Source of the DNA: Symbiodinium natans
Taxonomy: Eukaryota; Sar; Dinophyceae; Suessiales; Symbiodiniaceae
Assembly: GCA_905221605.1 (NCBI GenBank)
Contig: CAJNDS010002257.1
Location: 287,779 to 351,778 of the forward strand
Direction of reading: 5' to 3'
DNA length: 64,000 bases
Below are positions 22,085-31,709 of the stretch, in pieces. The stretch's first letter is position 1. Each line of letters begins with the position of its first letter. A program made the position numbers and the translations under genes. The notes beneath the pieces are model-generated. The model was not told the origin of the DNA. It saw nothing but the letters and a program-made list of their open reading frames with translations, and searched no databases.

Positions 22085-22244
22085 GTTTAGGGGTCAGGGT
22101 TCAGGGTTTAGGGTTTAGGGTTTAGGGTTTAGGGTTTAGGGTTTGGGGTTTAGGGTTTAGGGTTTAGGGTTTAGGGTTTAGGGTTTAGGGTTTAGGGTTT
22201 AGGGTTTAGGGTTTAGGGTTTAGGGTTTAGGGTTTAGGGTTTAG
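22085..22244 (+). repeat. TTTAGGG array
   Basis: About 22 units; partner of CCCTAAA at 21915-21980 around the 21982-22055 exon. Confidence 0.95.
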
Positions 22245-22344
22245 AAAAAGACCCGTTTCTACGAAGCCGAAATCCCGACCGCAAACCCCTGAGCTCTAAA
22301 AAAGTGTGCCTACAAGCAAAGACGCCTCAGTTAGCTCCCCAGGG

Positions 22345-22445
22345 TTTAGGGTAGGGTTCAGGATTTAGGGTTCAGGATTTAGGGTTCAGGAATCCTGGGT
22401 TCAGGATTTAGGGTTCAGGATTTAGGGTTTAAGATTTAGGGTTCC
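22345..22445 (+). repeat. 14-bp repeat (GGATTTAGGGTTCA)n
   Basis: About six copies of a dimeric telomere-like unit with a short interruption. Confidence 0.8.
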
Positions 22446-22476
22446 GGGTGTGGGGATGAGGGCCCCAAGCCCCAAC

Positions 22477-22564
22477 CTTCGGTGAACCAGACTTTGGGCA
22501 CGCCCCGAAGCAGCATGCGGTAGCGCATCCGCAGCTCCGTGATGAAGAAGAAGAGGAACACGGC
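22477..22564 (-). CDS. Channel exon: S2 helix
   Basis: Acceptor ATCCGCGAG|GCCGTG, then AVFLFFFITELRMRYRMLLR GVPKVWFTE. The F..FFITEL.MR pattern (acidic residue within S2, basic residues at its end) is typical of voltage-sensor S2. Donor G|GTTGGG, phase 1. Confidence 0.65.
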
Positions 22565-22948
22565 CTCGCGGATAGGGTTTTGGGACGTAGGTTTCAGGGT
22601 TCCACGGTTTTAGGATTTAGAGCTTGGGTCGACCCTAAACCAAACCCCTAACCCCCTGAACCCTAAACCCTAAACCCCCAAACCCTAAACCTCTAAACCT
22701 CTAAACTCTTACACCCTAAAGCCCTACATCCCTAAACCCTAAACCCCTGAACCCCTAACCCCTAAACCCTAACCCTAAACCCGAACCCCGAAACCCCTAA
22801 ACCCCTAAACCCCCAAGCCCCTAAACCCCAGAACCCCTAAACCCCTGAACCCCTAAACCCCTGAACCCCTAAACGCTCGAGCTCAAGTTCATCAACGTCC
22901 CTCCCTAAACCCTAAACCCTAAACCCTAAATCCTAAGCCCTAAACAAC

Positions 22949-23003
22949 CTCTGGTGTGGGCACCTCGACACCCAGGTACAACGCTGCGTGCGCGTAGTCA
23001 GTC
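22949..23003 (-). CDS. Channel exon: before S2
   Basis: Acceptor GAAGCCCAG|G and donor GAG|GTTGTT bound TDYAHAALYLGVEVPTPE. Phase 0 exit joins directly to AVFLFFF of S2. Confidence 0.6.
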
Positions 23004-23311
23004 CTGGGCTTCTGGCTTCGGCTCTTTCGGCTTTGGGGGTTTAGGGGTTTAGGGTTTAGTTAGGGTTTAGTTAGGGTTTAGGGTTTAGGGCTTTGGGGGT
23101 TTAGGGGTTTAGGTTTTAGTTAGGGTTTAGGCCTGGGGGTTTATGTAGGCCTTAGGGTCCTAAACACGAAACCCTAAACCCTAAAGAAGGGTACGTAGTC
23201 CAGAGCTTTCAACGCTTAGGCTTTTGGGGCTCTAGGTTGAGCGGCGCTCCCTAGGGATATGTTCTAGCCGCAAACCTCAAACCCTAAACCCTAAACCCTA
23301 TTCCCAAAACC

Positions 23312-23387
23312 CCAGTTGAGGGAGTCTAGCTCAAAGTTGCTTATGGAGGGGAACCTGTTCAGGAGAACGAGCTTCCCACCCAGGGGG
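23312..23387 (-). CDS. Channel exon: S1-S2 linker, second part
   Basis: Acceptor AACTTCAAG|C, then PLGGKLVLLNRFPSISNFEL DSLNW. The donor is unclear; the phase of the next exon would need a cut one base earlier, at a GG dinucleotide. Confidence 0.5.
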
Positions 23388-23527
23388 CTTGAAGTTGAGG
23401 GTTCAGGGCTTAGGGCTTTGGGCACGAAGTAAGTTTACAGTTTACGGTTTAGGGTTTAGGGTTGAGGGTTTAGGGTCTGGGGTTGAGGGTTTAAGGTTTG
23501 GGGTTGAGGGTTTAGAGTTTGGGGAGC

Positions 23528-23627
23528 AAGGCACTTCCGATCTCGGAAGCCACTCTGGCGGAGTTGCCAAGGGTCTCCCCTGACTGCCAGGACGTCGCGT
23601 CGTGCAGGAATGCCATGACCTCGGTAG
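23528..23627 (-). CDS. Channel exon: S1-S2 linker, first part
   Basis: Acceptor AGTAGAAG|CT beside a MITE A copy, then TEVMAFLHDATSWQSGETLG and NSARVASEIGSA, with a GC donor (phase 2). Hydrophilic, helical. Phase fits both neighbours. Confidence 0.5.
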
Positions 23628-23633
23628 CTTCTA

Positions 23634-23763
23634 CTTGGAGGTTCATGGTACTCATTAACCAATTAAAAACTGTACCTAACCCACTTCTAAGCCCCTTAAG
23701 TGCCCTAGTATGGCTATAGGCACAGTTGTAAGTACAGTTATAATTGGTTCACAAGTACCCAAG
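23634..23763. mobile_element. MITE family A
   Basis: Left end CTTGGAGGTTCATGGTACTC intact, right end partly lost. Lies right beside the acceptor of the 23528-23627 exon. Confidence 0.75.
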
Positions 23764-24205
23764 CAGGTTTCCCAGAACCTCGGATTGAACCAGGGGGGGG
23801 TTTAGGGTTTAGGGTTTGAGGACTCAGGCTAGCAAGGGTGCTGCTCTAAAAAGGAACCAGGAGGGAGTCTAGGGCTTGGGGTGAAGGATTCGGATTTGGA
23901 GCTGCATCGCTGCCGAAAACGAGGGCTGCCTCACCCCCCAAAAAGGAAGCCGCACTCCAAAGCGAAAAAACGCTGGCTACTACAGCGCAGCTCGTGCTGA
24001 GGTGCTTCCCGAAATTTTGACGAAAACCTGGCCCCCGCTACTGAAGCCCCTTGGACCTAAACCACGGATGTGTCACGCACTTGCGCGATCCTGCTTGTGC
24101 TTTGCAAGTCATTCCCAGGCCCTAGTCCCAGGAAACTGGGGAAGGTTTGGGGCTTCGGGGCAAAACCCTGAAGCCCCGAGAACCCTCATACCCCAACCAG
24201 GATGC

Positions 24206-24276
24206 CTTCCATTCTCAGCCAAAGTACTACCAGGAATGCCACGTTGCAGAGGAGAAAGATGCAGCTCATCAGCTTC
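24206..24276 (-). CDS. Channel exon: probable S1 helix
   Basis: Acceptor CCAAAAAG|G, then KLMSCIFLLCNVAFLVVLWL RME, a clear membrane helix, with a GC donor G|GCATCC (phase 1) that joins the next exon in frame. Its place, just upstream of exons giving S2 to S6, supports S1 of a voltage-gated channel. No telomeric array sits directly beside it. Confidence 0.5.
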
Positions 24277-24454
24277 CTTTTTGGTTTTTTGGGGAGTAGG
24301 GCCGTTGAGGGTTTTGTTGAAGTTCTTCTTTGCTAGTGCACCTCGCCAACGCCGCACCAAGGTCTGGATCAGCAGCCCAGGGGATGGGCGCGCCGAAGGG
24401 ATGGGAGGCAACAGGCAGGAGGCTGCAAATCTCCGGCAGGCCGCCAGACCCTGA

Positions 24455-24543
24455 AACCCGAAACCCTAAACCCTAAACCCTAAACCCTAAACCCTAAACC
24501 CTAAACCCTAAACCCTAAACCCTAAACCCTAAACCCTAAACCC
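24455..24543 (-). repeat. CCCTAAA array
   Basis: About 12 pure units. Confidence 0.95.
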
Positions 24544-24559
24544 GAGCCTGAGGGCTGAA

Positions 24560-24860
24560 GCTCCGGAGCCCCCGAAGTCTCGGCCAGCAAACGGAGAGAG
24601 GCTGAAGGCAAGAGGCTCCACCAGGCAAGCAGCCGGCAACCAGCATGAGACACTCAGAAAGGTCAAAGATCGGCGTTTTTGGAGGACACCTAGTTGGCAG
24701 TGGGTGAAGTTGGAAGGATGACCACAGGTGTGACCTTGAACACAGTGTTCCCAGGTCTGGGCTGGACGAAGGGAAGCCTCAGTCCCTCAAGGCCTCGCAA
24801 CCCATGAGCCGGGAACCCAAGCTGCGCGGCTGAGCGCACAAGATGCACATGGATTACATC
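24560..24860. other. Unassigned island between two CCCTAAA arrays
   Basis: 24550-24665 is open on both strands (plus: AEAPEPPKSRPANGERLKAR; minus: LSECLMLVAGCLPGGASCLQ). The rest shows nothing recognisable. 24206-24450 contains the S1 exon and further open frames of uncertain status. Confidence 0.35.
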
Positions 24861-24924
24861 CCTAAACCCTAAAACCCTAAACCCTAAACCCTAAACCCTG
24901 AACCCTAAACCCTAAACCCTAAAC

Positions 24925-25016
24925 CCTAGTGGCGTCGTGGACTGTGAGGGTGATCTTCGAGGTTCCATGGCTGCCACCGACCACGCGCTCCACATAGCCC
25001 CTCGTCTTAGCGCCTC
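24925..25016 (-). CDS. Exon, beta-rich
   Basis: Acceptor CTGCTGAG|GA and donor AGG|GTTTAGGG bound GAKTRGYVERVVGGSHGTSK ITLTVHDATR. A MITE A copy lies immediately on its acceptor side. Family not recognised. Confidence 0.5.
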
Positions 25017-25040
25017 CTCAGCAGAATGTCTGATCATACC

Positions 25041-25144
25041 TGTACTTATAACGCACTTATAAGCCCCTTAAGTGCCCTAATATGGTCATAAGTACAGTTA
25101 TAAGTACAGTTATCGTTGGTTAATAAGTACCATGAACCTCCAAG
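25041..25144. mobile_element. MITE family A, left-truncated
   Basis: Right end AAGTACCATGAACCTCCAAG. Lies just upstream (sense) of the 24925-25016 exon. Confidence 0.75.
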
Positions 25145-25571
25145 TAGACCGGGGCCAGCCGTGCAATCGCGTGGTTCTGAAGGTCAGGACTACACCCCAC
25201 GCCCCTGAACCCTTTAAGCCCTAAACCCGGATGTAGAAACCGGGTTGCAAACTCCACACGAGGTACCCACCCCAACATAGGCTCTGCTACTAGATCCTTG
25301 GGTGCCCCTAGTCTGAGAGGCAGATTATCGAAAACAGCCTCGCAAGGAACAGGCGGCTCGGGATACGAGCGAACCATGATCTGACGCCAAGATCTGACGC
25401 CAACCTAAAACGCGCAAAATCTGAGACCCTACGGCTCAAGTCATTTGAGAACCCCCTCAAACTTGTCAAACCTATAACTTCACACCCCAAACCCTGATTC
25501 CCATACCTAAACCTGAGAAAAAAAAAAACAAAACGGCCACAAAGCCCGAGGGTCCAAAAGCAGCTGTTCAC

Positions 25572-25635
25572 CTGCCGGCAGCCGGTGCATATTGCGAGCC
25601 AATTCCAGCGCCTTGGCGCGCGGTTCTGGGGCTAC
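25572..25635 (-). CDS. Exon with canonical splice sites
   Basis: Acceptor GGGTGCAG|GTAGCC and donor CCGGCAG|GTGAAC bound VAPEPRAKALELARNMHRLP A. Exit phase 1 matches the next exon. Confidence 0.55.
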
Positions 25636-26618
25636 CTGCACCCTAAACCCTTAACCTTCTCAACCCTAAGCCATAAACCCTGAACCCTAAACCCTGAACC
25701 CTCAACCCTAAACCCAAACCCTAAGCCCCAATTTAGGCCTTGTGGTTTAGGAGCTCGCGGCGTTGAAGGTGCGCGAGTGAGGCTCTTTAAGCCCTGAGTC
25801 CTAAACCCTTGCGTTTGCCACAAGGGCCCCAGAGTTCTCTTCCTTTAGCCCCTAAACCCCAGGCCCACAACACCATGAAACACCCCCAAAACACCCCTCA
25901 AACACCCAAAGCCCCCCTAATCACCCCAAAACAACACCCGTAAAACACCCCTAAACACCCCGAACACCCCGAAACACCCGAAAACTCGCCTAAGACACCC
26001 TCAAAGACACCCCGTAGAACAACCCCCCAAAAGAGAACTCCCCGAACCGCCCCTAAAAACCCTGAAGCCCTAACCCCTAAACCCTAAACCCTAAAAACCC
26101 CTGAAGCCCTCAACTGCCATGGACTCAAGAAGACCCCAATTCCCCCCCCCCGAAACGCCTTTCAGGGTTTTAGGGTCTTTGGGTTTTAGGGATTAGGGTT
26201 TAGGGTTTAGGGTTTAGGGTTTAGGGTTGGTTTTTGGGTGTTTGGGTCTTAGGGGGTTGGGGTTTCCGGGTTTAGGGCTTTGGGTTCAGGGTTTGGGGTT
26301 TTGGGAATCACCCTTTGCGCAGTGCAGCCTTCCATTAAGCCTTCTTAGGGTTTAGGGTTTAGGGTCTAGGGTTTGGGGTTTGGGGTTTAGGGTTAGGGCT
26401 TATAGGACTCAGGGTTCAGGGTTAGCGGCCCCTCAATTTGTCCCCGAAGTTGGGGGTGCCACCCCCACCCCCACCCCCACCCCCGCCCCCGCCCCACCCA
26501 TCGACGACGGTCGGACTTTGGGTCTTGGGACGTACCTAAACCCTAAACCCTGAACCCGAAATCCTAAACCCTAAACCCTAGACCCTAGACCCTAAACCTT
26601 AAACCCTAAACCCTCAGC

Positions 26619-26676
26619 AGGGCTGAAGTCCAATGCGCCGCTGGTCCATGTACAGTACGCGCTCGGTCCAGCGGTC
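26619..26676 (-). CDS. Exon
   Basis: Acceptor CCAGAAAG|GACCGC, then DRWTERVLYMDQRRIGLQP. An in-frame TGA at 26616 means the donor lies before it, probably GC at 26618. Confidence 0.5.
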
Positions 26677-27391
26677 CTTTCTGGAGGGTCTAAGGTTCCA
26701 AGGGTTTGGGGTTTAGGGTTTGGGGGTTAGGGTTTCGGGTTTAGGGTTTACAGCTTAGGGCTTAGGCAAAACGCTTGGATGTCCTAAGCCGCACCCAACA
26801 AAACTTCAGTTAGAAGAAGCTCGCCAAGTGGTTCTTTGAAAGATGACTACTTGCGGTACAGGTTGACTTAGGCATCCAAACTGCAAAGCCTGAACGCCAG
26901 AAAGGCTGTACCCCAAAAAGTTCCCTTAGCATACTCCTACTTTAGGGGTTAGGGCTTGTGATAAGGGTCCTTGCAAGGGCGTCACTAAAACCTGAACCCA
27001 GAAGAGTGACCAACCCAAACGCACCACCTGAGGGGCCCACACCTCAGATCTTTCTAAGAAAAAAGGCGCCACATGAGCAGTCACGAGAAAATTTGTGTAC
27101 ATGTACCCTAAAACCTAAACCCTAAACCCTTGTTCGGGTTGGTGGGGCCTTATCGCCTCCCAGGACTTTCAACATGAGATGATGCAACATGCGATTTTCC
27201 TCCACCGAAAGAGAGCCCTTACAAAATAGTGAAAGTGGTGTCGCTCATATTCAGGAACCCTGTAGTTGGAAAGGGTACAAATCACCCTAAACCCTAAACC
27301 CTAAACCCTAAACCCTAAACCCTAAACCCTAAACCCTAAACCCTAAACGCTAAAGCCCTTTGGCCCCATGCAGGCCCGGCCCAAGTGTGTC

Positions 27392-27469
27392 CTTGCAGTC
27401 GACGTTGGAGCTGCAAGCCATGTAGCGCCGGCTGACGCTCTTGAGAAGCACTTTGGCCTCACTTCTGGC
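27392..27469 (-). CDS. Exon, basic helix
   Basis: Acceptor CTTGCCAG|GCCAGA, then ARSEAKVLLKSVSRRYMACS SNVDCK, ending AAG|GACACA (GA donor). The same AAGGAC occurs at the start of the next exon, a 6-bp direct repeat across the intron. Confidence 0.55.
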
Positions 27470-28304
27470 CTGGCAAGTAGGGTCATCAAGTTAGGGTTTA
27501 GGGGTTAGGGGTTAGGGTTCAGTGTTTAGGGTTTAGAGTTTAGGGTTTAAGGTTTAGGGTTTAGGATTTCGGGTTTAGGGCTTAGGGCTTAGGCCAGCGA
27601 TTGATTGTGGTGGAGTAGGGCTTAGGGCTTGAAAAAGGTTTGAGGATACTGGAGGTCTCGCCTCAGGCGCTTAGACATTGCCTTTCTACTGCTTGGCAGG
27701 CAGCCAGGTAACCCTGATGCCTTGGGATGTTCCCCTTGAAGTTTAGGGTTTAGGGTTTAGGGTTTAGGGTTTAGGGTTTAGGGTTTAGGGTTCAGGGTTT
27801 AGGGTTTAGGGTTTAGGGTAGTTCCAAGTAGGAATTAGAAGTAATCTTTTCCCCCCTAATATGAACCCCCCCGCGCCCCGCTCCCTTGCTTTAAAAACAC
27901 CCAAATGCCCGGAGGGGTTGTAGTATCGTTTGTCCGACCAAGCAGCCCATCCTTCGACCCTAAACCCTAAAAAACCCTAAACCCTTAGCCTGGTCAAACC
28001 CTAAACCCTAAACCCTAAACCTTAAACCCTAAACCCTAAACCCTAAACCCTAAACCCTGAACTCTAAACCCTAAACCCTAAACCCTAACCCTTGAGTCTT
28101 CAGGGTTTCGGGCTTTCAGAGTCAGGATTTCTGGGGCAACTCCGAGGCCCCCTTAGCCCGCCCTCGTTCGGTAGAGGTGTCAATAAGGGGCGGCTACGGG
28201 ATCGGATTTTCGGGCCAGGGTGATTTTTTAAATTTTTGGGGGTTTGCGATGAAGAGTAAGGTGCTTCGAACCCTACGTATAACCATAAACCTTCAAGGAC
28301 CCTG

Positions 28305-28408
28305 AACCCTAAACCCTAAACCCTAAACCCTAAACCCTAAACCCTAAACCCTAGACCCTAAACCCTAAACCCTGAACCCTAAACCCTAAACCCTAAACCC
28401 TAAACCCT
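28305..28408 (-). repeat. CCCTAAA array
   Basis: About 14 units; partner of TTTAGGG at 28526-28565 around the 28406-28476 exon. Confidence 0.95.
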
Positions 28409-28476
28409 GCAAGCCTCGCTCTTCATCTCCGCGGCCGCCTTCATCCCGACTGGCTCTTTGGCCAGGAAGCCACAGA
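28406..28476 (-). CDS. Exon inside a CCCTAAA/TTTAGGG pair
   Basis: Acceptor CTGCACCAG|TC and donor TGCAGG|GTTTAGGG bound CGFLAKEPVGMKAAAEMKSE ACR. Exits in phase 0 into 27392. Confidence 0.5.
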
Positions 28477-28826
28477 CTGGTGCAGGGACTCCCAGGCACC
28501 CCCCTTTAAAGCAAGGATGCTTAAGGGTTTAGGGTTTAGGGTTTAGGGTTTAGGGTTTAGGGTTTTAGGCTTAGGGTTCTAGGCTTTGGCGCTTCTAGCC
28601 TTTTAGGGCAATTGGGCTTTCGGATTCTTTTGGGTTTACGGTTTAAGGGTTGGTTGTTTGGGGGTGCTGTGAGGGTTCAGGGATGGTAGAGCTTCGGGCT
28701 TAGAGCGAAGCGGCTGAATTTCCCCTGGACCCTAAACCCTTAACCCTGAAACCCTAAAGCCCTAAACCCCTAAACCCTAAACCCTAAAACCCTAAAATCC
28801 TAAACCCCAAACCCCAAACCCTAAAC

Positions 28827-28910
28827 CAATTTAGGTTCTAGGCTGAGGCGGTGACTGTGGCCTTGGTGGCGCATGTAAGATGTCTGAACCGGTGGCTGAG
28901 CCAGCTGCTG
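28827..28910 (-). CDS. Exon inside a CCCTAAA/TTTAGGG pair
   Basis: Acceptor CCGCTTTCAG|CAGCAG and donor TTG|GTTTAGGG bound QQLAQPPVQTSYMRHQGHSH RLSLEPKL. Phase 0. Confidence 0.5.
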
Positions 28911-28920
28911 CTGAAAGCGG

Positions 28921-29100
28921 CGGGTTTAGGGTTTAGGGTTTAGGGTTTAGGATTTAGGGTTTAGGGCTTAGGGCTTAGGGCTTAGGGTTTGGGGTTTAGG
29001 GTTTAGGGTTTAGGGTTTAAGGCTTAGGGTTTAGGGTTTAGGGCTTAGGGCTTAGGGCTCGGGGCTCAGGCCCTAGGGCTTAGGGCTTAGGGCTTCGGGG
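28921..29100 (+). repeat. TTTAGGG/GGGCTTA array
   Basis: Alternating blocks of TTTAGGG and GGGCTTA units, right of the 28827-28910 exon. Confidence 0.9.
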
Positions 29101-29276
29101 TCGAAGCCTCACGGCGGCTTAGGGGCAGAGTAAACCCTAAACCCCTTGGGGTCATTGCTCCACTGGCGGCACGAGCCCAAGCAGGGGATGTTAGCTTCCA
29201 AAAAGGGAAAACCCTAAAATAGAGCCCTACTAAACTCACTCTCCCTTTCCCCAAGTGCAATCCCTGAACCCTAAAC

Positions 29277-29297
29277 CCTGGCCTTCACGTCCGGATG
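29277..29297 (-). CDS. Possible 21-nt microexon
   Basis: CATAGAG|CATCCG to AGG|GTTTAGGG encodes HPDVKAR, in phase with both neighbours. A 31-nt version beginning at 29307 is possible. Confidence 0.35.
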
Positions 29298-29499
29298 CTC
29301 TATGAGGCTTGGGGCTTACGGTCCTGGGCTTGGGTTCAGCTCTCAAACTGGGGTCTGGGCATTTTCTCGGTTCAGAAGGCCTCACAGAAACCCTGGAAGC
29401 CCCCGAGCCGTATCAACCCTGACCCTAAATAACCCCCTAAGCCATAAGCCCTAAGCCCCAAGCCCCAAACCCTTGAACCCTAAACCCGAAACCCTAAAC

Positions 29500-29583
29500 C
29501 TGAAGCTGCCAAACAGGTGCCGGCTGAGATTCCGCCCTAAGCGCGAGGAGCAACACCGTGGTGGAGCCGAGGACTGCAGCGGC
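29500..29583 (-). CDS. Exon with hydrophobic segment
   Basis: Acceptor AACTCCCAG|GCCGCT and donor CTTCAG|GTTTAGGG bound AAAVLGSTTVLLLALRAESQ PAPVWQLQ. The first half could be a membrane helix. Phase 0. Confidence 0.5.
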
Positions 29584-29780
29584 CTGGGAGTTCAGGGTTT
29601 TAGGGTTCGGGTTTTAGGGTTTAGGGTTTGGGGTTTAGGGTTCAGGGTTTGGGGTTTTAGGGTTTTAGGGTTCAGGTTTTAGGGTTTAGGGTTTAGGGTT
29701 AGGGTTCAGGGTATGTGCGTTGGGGTCTAGGGTTTGGCGTGGCACCACCACGAAGTTGATGGGGCTGAGGGGGTGCATAC

Positions 29781-29833
29781 TATGGCATCTTGCGTGCGCG
29801 CTTTGACAAGAATGGGGACCATGAATGCAGCGA
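29781..29833 (-). CDS. Exon, hydrophobic
   Basis: Acceptor AGGGATGCAG|TC and donor ATA|GTATGC bound AAFMVPILVKARTQDAI. Phase 1 entry agrees with 31498. Confidence 0.4.
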
Positions 29834-30029
29834 CTGCATCCCTAAAATTTGGAGTCCTAAATCCTGAACCCCACAAGCCCCGGCAGGCCCTGAAATCGTA
29901 AACCCAGAGAGCCGCGAAACCCAACCCTACACCCACGAATCCTAAACCCAAACCCTAAACCCTAAACCCTAAGCCCTACACTCTAAACTTTGGGTGGGGA
30001 GCGTACCACCGACAAGTCGGTCGAAGCGC

Positions 30030-30165
30030 GTTTCGGGTCCGCCCGATCGTGAACGGGGGCGTGCGTTTCAGGTCCGCCGTGCGTGGCCGCGGAGGTGCGT
30101 TTCAGGCTCTGCTGGAATGCGTTTCGTACAGGCCAAGGTGCGTTTCAGGTCCGGCACCACCAGAA
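30030..30165 (+). repeat. GTGCGTTTCAGGTCCG-type interspersed motif
   Basis: Five imperfect copies at 25-35 bp spacing. Inverted counterparts (CCTGAAATGC, GCGTCTGAAATGC) lie at 31345-31450. Confidence 0.6.
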
Positions 30166-30394
30166 AGCCACAAGTCCGAAGCCCCTGAAGCCACCCGCTA
30201 CAAGCCATGTCAGGCCGCGTTCAGGTTTATAGGGTTTATTGTATTTATAGGGTCCAGGACTTATAGGGTTTAGGATTTATGGGTTTAGGCTTGAGTGTGC
30301 TCACGAACGAAGGTGAGGCATCAAGGCGACACTGAAAGCTCTCCAAACACCCCTAGCCTTTCATGCTGCCATAGGCTTCAGAACGAGGTTTCGG

Positions 30395-30575
30395 TTTCGG
30401 TTTAGGGTTTAGGGTTTAGGGTTTATAGGGTTTAGGGTTTAGGGTTTAGGGTTTAGGGTTTAGGGTTTAGGGTTTAGGGTTTAGGGTTTAGGGTTTAGGG
30501 TTTAGGGTTTAGGGTTTAGGGTTTACGGTTTACGGTTTCGGGTTTAGGGTTTAAGGTTTAGGGTTTAGGGAACGG
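30395..30575 (+). repeat. TTTAGGG array
   Basis: About 24 units with a few TTTACGG variants. Confidence 0.95.
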
Positions 30576-30837
30576 TTCAGAAAGAACGGGTTCACGTGGG
30601 AAGTCTCGGCAGCTCAAATATCCGTGAGATGAAGGCTTCAGCCTCTGTGCGCGGTGGTTAGGGTTTAGGGTACTTGGGTTTAGGGTTTAAGGTTTTAAGA
30701 CTTAGGGTTTATGCGAACTGTCATGTGGACACTCCTGAAGCAGTCAGCTTGAGAGATTTTGTTTTGCGGGGGCGGCCCTATGCAGGGTGGAAGCGCGCCC
30801 CACCCCCTAAGATCGCTAATGTCCAGAAACCCTACAA

Positions 30838-31330
30838 TGCCCTAAAACCCAAACCCTAAACCCTAAGCCCTAAGCCCTAAACCCTAAACCCTAAGCCCTA
30901 AACCCTAAACCCAAAACCCTAAACCCTAAACCCGAAACCCTAAACCCTAAACTAAAACCTAAACCCTAAACCCTAAACCCTAAACCCTAAGCCCTACACC
31001 CTAAACCCTAGACCCTCAACGGAAAACCCTAAACCGTAAACCCTAAACCCTAAACTCAAAACCCTAAACCCGAAACCCTAAACCCTAAACCCGAAACCCT
31101 AAACCCTAAAACCTAAACCCCAAACCCTAAAGCCTATACCCTAAACCCTAAACCCCCTAAACCTTAAAACCTGAACCCTAAACCCTAAGCCCTAAACCCT
31201 AAACCGTAAACCCTAAACCGTAAACCCTAAACCGTAAACCCTAAACCCTAAACCCTAAACCCCAAACCCGAAACCCTAAACCCGAAACCCTACACCCTAA
31301 AACCTAAACCCCAAACCCTCAACCCTAAAC
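30838..31330 (-). repeat. Long degenerate CCCTAAA array (about 490 bp)
   Basis: About 70 units, many variant (CCCGAAA, CCGTAAA, CCCTAAG, CCCCAAA, CCCTACA), in contrast with the nearly pure array at 47685. On the minus (sense) strand it is TTTAGGG near the 5' part of an intron. Confidence 0.95.
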
Positions 31331-31497
31331 CATAAGCACTGCGCCTGAAATGCACCATGTGTGCGTCTGAAATGCCCCCGGTGTGGTTCTGAATTGTCTC
31401 CCGTCTGGTTCCCGAACACCGGGCCTGAAATTCGTACCTGAAACGACCCTAGGTGCGTCAGAACCGTACAACACTCCCGACAAGTCTGGGTCATAAC

Positions 31498-31544
31498 CTC
31501 TGCACAGTTCCAGCACTTTGTCAAAGAAAATAAACGGCACGTTT
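31498..31544 (-). CDS. Exon
   Basis: Acceptor GATCCTAG|A, then NVPFIFFDKVLELCR, with a donor AGAG|GTTATG. Phases 2 in and 1 out agree with both neighbours. Confidence 0.45.
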
Positions 31545-31633
31545 CTAGGATCGAAATCTAGAGTCCAGGGTTTAGGGCTTCGGGTTACACCCATCACCTC
31601 CAAACCCCAAACCCTATACGCTAAACCCCCAAC

Positions 31634-31703
31634 CCTTGGAACACGGCCTGGGCAGCTACGCCGGCCGTGACCACCCACTGGCGGCTTTCCTCCCAACAGG
31701 AAG
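31634..31703 (-). CDS. Exon
   Basis: Acceptor CCCAAGCAG|CT, then SCWEESRQWVVTAGVAAQAV FQ, with a donor CAAGG|GTTGGG (phase 2) fitting the next exon. Confidence 0.5.
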
Positions 31704-31709
31704 CTGCTT

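Noticed and set aside
24002-24454. 150-codon plus frame
   Set aside because: It overlaps the much better supported S1 exon on minus and has low-complexity content; probably an antisense shadow.
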